Positions 35,800 through 46,533 of a DNA stretch of 64,000 nt are shown one piece after another. Source of the stretch: Ignelater luminosus. Its lineage: Eukaryota > Arthropoda > Insecta > Coleoptera > Elateridae. Numbering within the stretch: the stretch's first letter is position 1; each line of letters begins with the position of its first letter. The notes beneath the pieces are model-generated. The model was not told the origin of the DNA. It searched no databases and saw only the letters and a program-made list of their open reading frames with translations. The position numbers were made by a program, and so were the translations under genes. The DNA lies in the NCBI GenBank assembly GCA_011009095.1, contig VTPC01090447.1, forward strand, positions 1 to 64,000. The letters are read 5' to 3'.

Positions 35800-36805
35800 A
35801 TGGGTGACATTGATATAATTGAAAGTGCAGACTGCAACAGCAACACACGTTCAATTAGTGATGTAAACATTATACAGTATCTAAACCTAGGTAAGATACC
35901 TGGTCTTGCTGTTAATAGTGTTAATAGTTCGAATATCTTATTTATCAATAAACCTACTGAATGCATACAATATCGCATTGATTGCAATTTTCAGCTGAAT
36001 CTTAATGTAGAACTGACTGTAATTTACCCCAAATTAATACCTATTAATGTAAGTAACTTTTAACATGATTAATCTTTTATTATATGACGTTATTTACTTT
36101 CTTTTTACAGAAAGTGCAAGACCCTCTTAAGCTGAGAATTAATGTTACTAACAGTAAATTAAAAAAGGAAATAATTAGTTGTACTAATTATTTGCAACGT
36201 CAACGCAATGTTGATTTGGCTTTCTCTGTTTTAAGAAGATGTGCTGTATTAATTTCAGAACGTCAATTAATATTTAATATGCTACTGTTACATTTTGAAG
36301 GATTTATTTGTAGTGAGTTTCAAGAAGATGGTGGTATTGCATTGACATTTGAAGATAAAATGTCTCGCTTTAAATTTTTTGAAGCCTCGTGGAAGATATT
36401 ATTTAATTGTAAAGAAAATCATGTAATAGATTTCATTGATTTTAATGTAGCAACCCAAGGTAAAACAAGAATTAATTCAGATGATTCTAATAATAATTAT
36501 GATGTTTGTTTGCAGATCGTGTATTTTACAATGCAGCAAAACCATTGATGATGGTATTAGTTGAACCAAATCTATCATACCCAAAGAAAGTAGAATTATG
36601 GTCAGCTATTGTAAGCACTGCAAATAATGCAGTACAAGAAAGTCATGTTGCAAGGCTTCTAAGGAATAGTGACGTTGAGTTAATTAATTCAACACAGATT
36701 GAAAAATATGATATATCAGATTCAGATGATGATAATGATGATGATGACGATGACGACTGTATGGTGATTGATGATGAAAAGACTGAAGAAATCATTTTGA
36801 ATTAA
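35800..36805 (+). CDS. Uncharacterised 295-residue protein with Asp-rich tail (3 exons)
   Basis: Exons are 35800-36048, 36111-36459 and 36516-36805. The introns are 62 and 56 bp with clean GTAAGT/TTTTTACAG and GTAAAA/TTTGCAG sites, and the frame is kept throughout (888 nt). ATG at 35800 follows ATCAAA and is the first in frame. The protein has no signal peptide or membrane segment. It begins MGDIDIIESADCNSN and has a probably beta-rich part (residues 20-85), a mostly helical part (about 90-170, KKEIISCTNYLQRQRNVDLA then SVLRRCAVLISERQLIFN) and a C-terminal tail (about 265-290) of D/E residues, SDSDDDNDDDDDDDC. AATAAA at 36816 is a likely poly(A) signal 11 bases past the stop. The tail suggests a nuclear or chromatin-linked role, but I do not recognise the family. 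Confidence 0.85.
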
Positions 36806-37373
36806 GTGATTATATAATAAAATTTGAATTTGTTAGTATAGATTCTTATATTTAAGTTAACAGTTATTATTGATATTAATCTTAATTCTGATAGTAAATA
36901 ATAACAATGTTTAAAGGTAGAAGAAATTCAAGTAAATGCTTTTTCCTTAAATATAAATGTTAATGTGATCTTTGGTAGGTTAAAGATTCCTATTGAAAGT
37001 TAATCGAAGTTCTTGTGTAAAGTGTAGGGTAAATCCAAGGGATTACTTCAATTTACCCAGTTTCTATTGTCTTCTTGAATAACTTGTTTAAAAAGAAAGG
37101 ATTGTGATATTAATGATTAGTTATTTATTATTATGAGATTATTATAAATACTTTTTTATGAGCTCAATGTAATATACAAATTTTTAAAGAAAGGGTACTA
37201 CTTTTATACTAAATATAATATTTAATCGAAATTTGTAGTTTTAACAGTCATATTTTATTTGTTTTACATTTTTGTTTTAAGCTTGACAGTGATAAGCATA
37301 CTGGCAGCTGAATGATAAATTTATTATAATCTAGTTGTTTATAATGGTATATCGTAATAAAAGTTGTACGCTA
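36806..37373. other. Intergenic stretch
   Basis: Holds the short 3' untranslated region of the preceding gene (AATAAA at 36816). Nothing else recognised. Confidence 0.45.
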
Positions 37374-37920
37374 CAAGCCTCGTTTCAGTGAAGTTGGCCC
37401 AACCAATGAAAATATATTTTTTTAAAGAAATTTATCATGTTAAAGGAAAATGTATTAAAATTAATAAATTTTATAATAACCGAAAATTAATTTAATAACT
37501 TTTAACACATAACTCTATGAATGAACACTTTTCTGACTTCTTCAGAAACAGCTTTACCCCTAGACATGTTTAATTCTTAGCAGCAAAAAGATATGTTCAA
37601 ATAACTATGAATGTCACTTTCATCTTATTTACAATTAATAAAATGTCAAATATTATCATCTGCTTCATAACAGTACACTTGATTTTGAAATAGTGACGTG
37701 CACATTTAAGTTGTTTTAAACGTGTATTTTGTTAAAACCAAATTATCTTATTAAAAGTCCAACTTGAAAGCAAATACAACTGCAAATGTTTAAAAAATAC
37801 TCTAAGAATATGTAGGGAAACTCACAATAATGTACTTTAAAGAATAGATTAGTTTACTATGAGAAAGTAGCAAATTTCATGTTTTGGGTAGTTGGGCCAA
37901 CTTCACCGAGACGGGGCTCG
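37374..37920. mobile_element. MITE, 547 bp, ~30-bp TIRs
   Basis: The left end is CAAGCCTCGTTTCAGTGAAG and the right end read inward is CGAGCCCCGTCTCGGTGAAG. Both continue TTGGCCCAAC. The interior is AT-rich with no coding sequence. Superfamily not determined; no clear target duplication. Confidence 0.75.
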
Positions 37921-38654
37921 TATAACTCCAAATTTTAATCTAGTAGAGGGAGAATACTGTATAATAATAAGATATTTTAAAAAATAAATAATATTTTTCT
38001 CAGTACTGTTTGTAGTTCTTTAAAAAAAATATTTTAGATTTCATTTTGCAAATGTGTCATTGTTTCACCATTAACACAAATATTTTATAAATACATTGAA
38101 ACTTGTTTAAATGTGTAAAGAAAGGAAACTTCTAAACTGTCACATGAAATATTGTGGCTTAAAATGTAGTAAAATGCAGATTTAAAAAATTTACTAATAG
38201 TTATAATATGTCATTTGGGCAATTTAATGATTCACATACCCTTTTATAATGATACTAAAGGTGGAAATACTTTGATAGCAAGATAAGAAAAATTTACGTG
38301 TTGATTTACACGAAGACTTTTTTGATTGTATAATTATTGATTAAATAACGGTTAATATTATTTAGCATTGTCCATGTTCAAAAAATATTGCAGATTTTCC
38401 CTTGAAGAACATACTTAGAGGTAAGGCAATTAAAACAAATTAAAAATTGTAGAAATTGTAGCAATTATTGCAGGAAAGGAAATTAAGGAATTTTTCAAAT
38501 TATTGTCATTTGGTGATTCACCTACTCTTTTTCTAATTAGCTAATTAATACTATTAGAAATCCCTTGCCAATTGAAATGCTTAATTAGTCAGTGTATTAC
38601 ATTTGACAAGGTAGGTTCTGGTTGCAGTAAGCTCTGATCTATTGGCTCTACAAA
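37921..38654. other. Upstream region of the secreted-protein gene
   Basis: AT-rich, no gene. GTCAGTGT at about 38588, some 65 bases before the ATG, resembles an arthropod initiator. Confidence 0.35.
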
Positions 38655-41385
38655 ATGAAATTCGAACTCACTGTTTTGTATATGGTAAGTCTTATACATT
38701 TTTTTTATGTTGCCTTTATTTGCAAAACTACAACGAGAAATACATATTTTAAGTTTAAACTTTGCTTTAAAAAATGCTTTACTAGGAATAATATGTTTTT
38801 ATGGTACCTAAACTTATTAAATTTTGCAATTAGCATTCTAAAGTGATCTGCATATTAAAATTGCTTAGACATTGCTTTATATTTCATTATATCATATTTT
38901 TAATATTATTTGCATATTTTTAAAATGATAAAAAATGTATTAATTAGGAAATAATGATTGAATTTTTCATTTTTACTGTTCACAAAAAAAATTTATTTCT
39001 AATGCAAATTCTCATCAGCCAAAACTAAATGCAATTTTTCAGAAGTAATGATAAATTAAAGCAAAAGAATATTATTAATGTGAAGAATTATAATCAGATA
39101 TGAAATAGATAAAATAACTTAAGTGATGAAATTATCTTATATAAATCAATTTCTAAGTATTTAATGCTGACAGTATTAGTAATAAATAAAGACCAGAGTG
39201 CTAGGTGTCATGATGTCAAAATCAGGTATGGATGTAGGTGTTTGGTGATATTACCGTTCAAATTTTCATGCATAATATTGTACTTCACCTTGCAGCCATT
39301 TTTCAAAACATACCACCCTTTTTATTATAAAATTTGATTTTAAGAAAATTTATTTTAAAACTATTGTAAAGAATTTTGTTCTTTCTAAAAGTCAACTCTC
39401 AAATGACACCAGTCTTTAGTAATATACAGGGTATTTCTAAGTTGCATGGAACAAATATAAGGATGTTATTCTATGGCAAAAACTAAAAAGAAACCTAAAT
39501 AAAATCTTTTCAGAAAATCTTCCCTGTAGAGCTACACCACCTTAAAGTTTTGCTAAGAAAGACAACTTCTTTTAATAACTCCTCAACAGTTTGTAGTACA
39601 GCGGCAATATGTATGCACTACCTATCACCTCCTTTATATTTGCACTTAATTTGTCAAAAGCATCCTTGTCCAAAAAGTGTGTTTGTAGAGTGAAGGAGGA
39701 CGTTCTCCACACATGGTATACTAAAATGTACCTGAACCCTTCTTGGCTTTTAGAGTTTTTCCAGAAAATCTTCATGTTTATAAAAATAATTGAATAGGCA
39801 AAATTCTTTCCAAATGAAATAAGCTAATGTAATGGAGACATTAGATTTTAGACACTTCTATAAACAAAAAGTTCTGGAGATGATCCTTTACCTCCAAAAC
39901 CACTCTTGCAACAAAATCAGATTCTACAAATTTAGTACAAATAAAGGCCTTGGTACACAGTGGATGCATACCAAATTTTGTGACTGCAGGACAAACTGTT
40001 GTGCAGTTATTTAAAGAAAATTGTCTTTCTTATCAAAACTTTAAGGCAGTGTAGCTCTACAGGGAAGCATTTCCTAAAAAGATTTTATCTAGATTTTCTT
40101 TTTATTTTTCGGCATAGAATAACATCCTTATATTTGTTCCGTGCAATTTAAAAACACCCTGCTATAAATTAGATTTTGGGCCAACCACACTTTCTTTTAT
40201 TTATTTCTTTTGTCTATTGATATTACTTATGGTTTTACTGTTGATGCTATGCTATTTAAGAAATTACAAAGAAATATCAAAATTCCCCAGTTGTAATGGC
40301 ATGAATTAGAAATTCATTACATTGCACTTAATTGCTATATAGATTTGTCACTTTCTTGGTATTTCATTATTAATACATAATTAAATGCAAAAGTAATGGT
40401 TTTAAAATGAAATTTGTGTAATCTTGATTTCTCGTTTTTTCAAATTGTGAACATGCTTTTATTATGAAGGACTGTAAACAATACATTGTTAATTTTTCTT
40501 CAAAAACTACTCTTCAACTACCCACATTTAGAAAATTAACTTTGTCATTATTGCTTTTCAAAAATTCTGATTTTCAAAAAAATAAAGGTATTTTTACACT
40601 CATAACTTACACAAACAGCTGGCAAAAAATCAAAAATCATGTAGTCTCTTTTGCTGATTTTATAGTATATGGGTTGAATATATAACTAACTATTTAAATT
40701 ACATTTATGAACAAACTAGAAATGCTTGTTTTTCCCTATTTCTGGTTAATATAATTAAATACATTTTCTTCTGTCTGTCCTTTTACAGATTATTGCATTA
40801 ACTGCATCTGCCACAATTTCACCTAATGAAGAAACTGAAAAAAGTGAGAGCAATGCAGATAATGAAGCCGAGGAAACAAATATCATAAACACCATAACAG
40901 CGATTAAGCCAGCCACAGACCTGTTTGCAAATCAACTACCAAGTCTTGATCTTGGTAGTTTCCCTTATGAAGCAGCAAGTGCAAATGTGTACGACACTTT
41001 TCCCATACCCCAGGCATCATATGGTGTAGCAATTAACAGCCAGGCACTATTAGGTCCTAAAGTAGAATTTCTTTATTTAATAGAATCTACAATTAATTTA
41101 GTGGGAGACTTGTTAAGTAATTTACAAGCAAAGTTTAATGATAACTATGAACTGTTCCGAGCTGCTGTTAATTTCATAATTAGTAAATCTTCATTTGTCA
41201 AAACATCACTACTGAAAGTTGTAACAGTTTTAAGGAAAGTTTTACAGTTTGCTTATAATATATTCAATGATTTTAGTATAACATTGCCTTCTATTACTAT
41301 TGGGGCACAACAAGGTGAAGTTCATCCACATATAGTATATGGTGTACCAACTTCACTTAGTACCAGTAATTTTACTAGTAGTTAA
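38655..41385 (+). CDS. Small secreted protein, cysteine-free (2 exons)
   Basis: Exon 1 (38655-38684) encodes MKFELTVLYM and ends at GTAAGT. Exon 2 (40789-41385) follows CCTTTTACAG and continues IIALTASATISPNEE to a TAA at 41385, for 208 residues in all. The intron, in phase 0, splits a typical signal peptide; cleavage is expected after ALTASA. The mature chain starts with an acidic low-complexity part (about residues 22-45), then a hydrophobic/amphipathic part (VEFLYLIESTINLVGDLLSN and VKTSLLKVVTVLRKVLQFAY), and ends STSNFTSS with possible N-glycosylation. There is no cysteine and no domain I recognise. Lineage-specific cuticular, salivary or haemolymph proteins would look like this; that is speculation. 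ATTAAA at 41484 is a possible poly(A) signal. Confidence 0.75.
39425..40164. mobile_element. Long-TIR MITE in the secreted-protein intron
   Basis: Arms at 39425-39566 and 40018-40164 match in inverted orientation (TACAGGGTATTTCTAAGTTG on the left; TAGCAGGGTGTTTTTAAATT from the right). Shared blocks include ATAAGGATGTTATTCTATG and GTAGAGCTACAC. The 450-bp core has no recognisable protein. The TACAGGGT start again fits the Tc1/mariner-type group. Confidence 0.75.
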
Positions 41386-42289
41386 GAATTTATCGTAGTA
41401 AAATGTCTCAACATAATTTGTTATAACTTATTTATTTGTATTAAGTATTTATTATATTCTTTATAATTTGTAAAATTGTGGTTATTAAATATAACATTAT
41501 AAAACGTTTGTTCATCCTTATTTTGTTATCATAGTTAAGTGATACAATTTTATTTCACATTTTCTAATTTCTTTCAAATTTGGCTTATTTGTTGTATGTA
41601 CATCTTAATATAATCCACACAACAGAAATAATTTTGTAACGTATGCTGATGTGGACACGAGTTATTTATAATCTCTTTCCAAGCCTATTTTTGTACCTTA
41701 TTTCATCAAAAGACATGTAAATAATTCAAAATATTCTAACAAAAGATTACACATTCAGCCATAACAATTTGAAGAAATTTATAACAACATTTGGTACTAC
41801 ACGGGAGTAATGATCTAAGTCACAAAATTTGAAAAACACAAAGAAGTACTACCCCACATAGATTTTTGTGTATATCTATGTAAGTGTCTGCATAACATAA
41901 AACATTGAAACAGACTTTTTATTCACTTGAAAATACATTGTGTTAAATGAGAAACTAAATTTTAAAACTGCATTTATTTGAAAACATAAAATTGTGATTT
42001 ACATAGATCGTTACTATCCCACGTACCCTTTATTTGTAAATTAATTTATATAGACAGAGAGAAAATTACATTTGTACGTTAACTGCTGAAATAATCTTTG
42101 AGAATATTTTGACAATGAAATTGCTTCAAAGAGGAGTAGATTATTGTAATCAAGGCATACAACAATCCAAAAGACTACAAATATTTCTCAAATGAATGAG
42201 TCCCAAGTCATTTTTTATACTTTTTCTTGATAAACAACAGTTAATTATTTTTTATTCAAATAATCTTTATGTAAAAACATACACCAACT
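41386..42289. other. Intergenic stretch
   Basis: 3' untranslated region of the secreted-protein gene at its start. Otherwise no gene or repeat recognised. Confidence 0.4.
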
Positions 42290-42610
42290 ATATGGGGTGT
42301 CCCATGATGTAAAGTTACTACTACAGTGGTTATTTGTGCATGATGATTAAAGATCGGATTATATGGAAAATACACTTCTGTATCTTTCGATATATTCCTT
42401 TAAAACGTTGCAGTCACCAATGTTACTTCTTATTGTGTCTCAAAAAGTCTTATAGAAAACAATAAAACGAGTAATTCCAACGTTTTGAGAGATAGATTAA
42501 AAGATAAGGAGGCGCATTTTGCATATAATCTGATGACTATTAAAAAGTTATGTTTGTTCTTAAATACATATCTTTATAATAGTGGTTATTTTGAACAACT
42601 TTTTAGGTGA
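42290..42610. repeat. Imperfect palindrome, probable MITE remnant
   Basis: The segment CGGATTATATGGAAAATACA ... TTAAAACGTTG (42356-42412) is inverted at about 42476-42535. GGTTATTTGTG/ATAACCACTATT-type sequence occurs further out on both sides. It begins GGGGTGTCCCATGATGTAAA, again like a mariner-type terminus, but the other end is eroded. Confidence 0.5.
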
Positions 42611-43409
42611 AGTTATTAGGAGAATCTTAAAATCAAAAATAAAGTCCTGCTATATTTTAGAAATGGTTTGTGCTTTAGAACATAACTTTACTAGCATATT
42701 TTACTAGATTGGAATGACTATAAATAAATAAATCTTTATTTATCTTGTGACATAAGAATGTATTGCATACATTACATGTTGTAGAATGGGAGAGGATTCG
42801 GTGGTTGCTGGTCTTGCATCCTCCTTCTTGAAGCGATTACGTATTATTACTATATCATATATGTATATATCAGATGCTGAATCAGCGGACACAACATACG
42901 AAATCCCATGCTAATTTTGAAATGTTTAGATATTGGCTCTCCTAATTACTTTAGCATATAGGCTTTATGGCACTTCCTAATTTAACAAAAACTAATTGTC
43001 AGAATATAAATGCAACTTGTCCATTTGCGATTAAAGCCATAAATCAATAACTTAAAACATGCAGCTAGACAAGGTCCATGTTAATTCTTGTTTTACTTTT
43101 ATATTATTTTATAGCAGAGCTTACTGTACATCTTTCAATGACATTTCCCTATTTAAGCAGAAAAATCACAAAATCCATTCAGTAATTTTAAGAAATGTTC
43201 CCAAAGTGAAGTTCTTGAATGAATAGAAACATTTAAATGAGATGTAATTTAGTTATAGCTTTAAGTGGGAAGTTGCCCTTCTTAAGTGTTTTATTTTGCT
43301 AGTTTTGTGAAGTTCCATTAAACAGCAACATAAAAGTTTCAAGTAACTCAACACCAGCAGACCGTTAAAACACCAAAGTAATAAGAACAAAAAACATTTA
43401 TTAATAGCT
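42611..43409. other. Intergenic stretch
   Basis: No gene recognised. Confidence 0.4.
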
Positions 43410-44420
43410 GCTGTATCAAAGCCAGAACCTAAACCAATAGAATTTTATGAAGACTTGTGCACAGCATTTATACCTACAACCATACCCTTCAGAAAATTAC
43501 AAAATGAGACTTTTGCAAAGTTTTTGGAAAAACACACTAAGCACAAGGTATTTCAGATGAATCAACAATGAGGAAGAATTACAAAATTAAAAAACAAAGT
43601 AAAAAATAAAAATATTTGGGTCTCTTTAAATGAAACAATGGATGTGGGGCAAAGCTACATTGCAAATTTTATTTTTGGAATTTTAGGAAATGAAGAGGAG
43701 GAGAACAAATCATATTTATTGACAATGAGAGTTTTAGAAAAAAATCTGATATTCACGTGTTCAATTAGTTTGCGCCGATGCAGCACCTTATATACAGAGA
43801 GCTATGATTGGATTGCAAGTATCCTTACATTGAATTGATTTGCTCTCTGTATCCCAATGTGAACACATTAATTTGCTCAGCAAACCAAGTTTTTTCTAAA
43901 AACTCCTTCCTGGTTGCAGGCATTGATATATTTAGATTTTGAATGAGTTTGATGCTACAGAAGTACAAAGCATACAGAAAGCTTTGGATGCTGTAAATTA
44001 AAAAGGAATTTGCGAGGATTTAGTTTTCATTTCAAGCAATTTCAAGTGTATTTCTAAAGCAATTTTGCAGCTTGAAAGCAAAGAGCTTTTATTAAGCAGA
44101 AGTGTTGATATTAGGGAGGGTGTACATCGTAAATTAAATAAACTTAAAAATTAAGCTTTTATAAAAAGGTTGTGTGAAATTTTAGATAGAAACAATGGTT
44201 TCAAACAGCTCCAGAATGTTAAGAATATATTAGAAAATGAAACTACTATAGATTCTAATATCAATCGCTTAAGTACTACAGACTGAAATAATTCAAAGTT
44301 TGCTACAATTGTTTCATGCAACGTTGAAAGGATTTCTTCCCAATACAAGGTTGTCTTTTCAGACAGAAGAAAATTCTATTCCGCAATTTATTACATCATA
44401 TCTAGTTAAATGTAATTCTT
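43410..44420 (+). pseudogene. hAT-type transposase remnant
   Basis: Scattered pieces in several frames: FYEDLCTAFIPTTIPFRKLQ and NETFAKFLEKHTKHKVF near 43440-43560, then NIWVSLNETMDVGQSYIANF (43610-43670), the block where this family has IWVSIDETTDVEGRYIAN with a catalytic aspartate (here Asn replaces it), then MRVLEKN. Near 44300-44380 comes VSCNVERISSQYKVVFSDRR, the hAT C-terminal dimerisation motif. The match is to the CGG-binding/DUF659-like branch of hAT proteins common in aphids and other insects. Many stops and gaps; dead. No ends were found. Confidence 0.7.
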
Positions 44421-46533
44421 TCTTGTTATAATTTTGATTTATACCATGTTGTATGTATTTAATTCTAATTAAAACTTATGATTGTTTTAAAATAAATTTT
44501 TTCTATTTTTAACTGGGTATGATAAATTCAGTCAATTCAGTGTTATTTTAATGCATATGCACTTTTACGTGCATATTTTAAAGTGTTTTAGTGCATAACT
44601 ATCCTAACTTTACTCATTACTGATGAGAATCTTCACTTTGGCTGAATCAAATAAAGTAGTGATACTTTTGCTTTCTTTTGATAGGTAATGCCCGTAAAAA
44701 TAGAATTTTTAGTAATAACTGACATGTTTCTAAAAAAAATTAAATTAAAGAAATATTTATACACATCCTAGTTACGAGCTGAACAACAGCTATCTTTAGT
44801 GTTCCACGCTGAAAGGTGTGTGCTGGGCTGATTTTGGAGGAGTAAATTTCAGCTTTGCAAGATTATGGACTGTATTATATCACAAAATGCATTGTTCTAT
44901 TGTAGTTGCAACAATGTTGATTTTTCTGTCACATTTTTTAAATCTCTGGTCCCAGAAATGTAACTAATAATTTTCCAATAATCGAGTATATGTTGTGATG
45001 TCAGCCTGTAACACTAAAGAAGGTTGTGGCTAAACTGATATGTCTAAGTGACCTTTATTGGATGATAATACCAGACTATGGACAGAGGTGGGTTACTCTT
45101 GCTGGGTTCAAGTTGGCGCCTTGCAGAATGGGAAATGAGGGCACTGTATGTTCAATAAGAGTGATACGAACATCTTTCCAACCCTGCCACGGTGTATAAC
45201 GGGTTGCCACAAATTTATATGTGTTGACCTATACGTTACACTCTCAGTATCAACTAATGCCCATAGTTATAGTCAGTACTTGAGCGAGTCTATGCTTGGC
45301 TCCAGCAAACACATCTTAGTTTAGAAGGAATGCTCAGCTCACAAGTTAAACTCAAGTTACCTGTTTCTGTACCTTCTGAGTCTGAGAACAAGTACAAGTT
45401 CATATTTTAAAATTAAGTCTCAACTATAAAATATTAGAGTATCTTAGTAGAGCACACATTCGAATTTAGCTTAAGCACTGATTATAAATATGAACACTAA
45501 ATATGGTCTTTAAAGACTTGCTTGGCTACAAGATGTCAGCACATGTACAATCTAAAACGGTGGTTGCATTCAGAGCACTAAACTGTTTAAACGGTTTACA
45601 AGTTTGAGAGTACTGAACGGATTTGTTTACTTCTAACAGTTAGTCAACATATTCAATGTAAAATTTTTATGTTTACTGAACTCAACTGTGCACCACAAAC
45701 GCCATCTAACAAAGAACATCATCAAGAGCACGCACATTTCCAATGTTCTAATCTCAATCTAGTTATTTTGAATTGGTTGTATTTACGTATTTAACCCATA
45801 TAATACAAAATAAGCAAGATGCCTAATGATAATATAATCCCAGCAGCAAAAAAGATTTTGCTATTAAATGATTTTATAATAGTTAACAATTGACTGGTTT
45901 CACGAAATGATAATAATTGTAAGTTCTTCTGATTTGTAATTTCTTGGTCTCAAATTATTCTAATTTTAGCTGAAACAGATTGTCTAAAATAAAATTATTC
46001 ATTATTATTTGCAGAGAAATTACAACAGACGTGCACTTTAAAAATACACAATTTAATAGAACCTCAAACATATCGTTGAACAATCTGGCATTTAGTATCT
46101 AGCATAGTATTGACTGCAAACGTAAACAAACATTGTTTACTGTTTAGCTAAACAATTTAGTTGTTCTGGACGTGCCCACATACATGAATGTTCAACCTTC
46201 TTTGCTTTTGAAGTGACGCTGTAGTGATGGCTACATTCACAAGACGTTTACATCAGTTATTAAGTACCTAACCAAAGTGACCATTTATGTCATTAATTGG
46301 TTGTTGATGCTAATGACCAGATTATTTCTTTGACCATAACTCTGTAATAGCAAAAAAAAAGAACATAATTAAAGTAACTATTTTATTCAAGATCAAAACC
46401 ATTTATTGACTTATTGCATAGAAAACAATAAATAAAAATTATTCTAACAGTTGTTTAATAAAATCACTTTATATATTTCCTAGAAGTTCATATTATCACA
46501 TTTTGCAAATACTTATTGTAACAAAGTGTAGAT
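44421..46533. other. Non-coding stretch 3' of ASCC3
   Basis: No gene recognised. On the minus strand AATAAA motifs at 46402-46407 and 46382-46387 lie 127-150 bases past the ASCC3 stop and are likely its poly(A) signals. Confidence 0.45.

Noticed and set aside
39572-40014. Frames of 60-67 codons on both strands in the MITE core
   Set aside because: No homology, overlapping on opposite strands inside a non-coding element.
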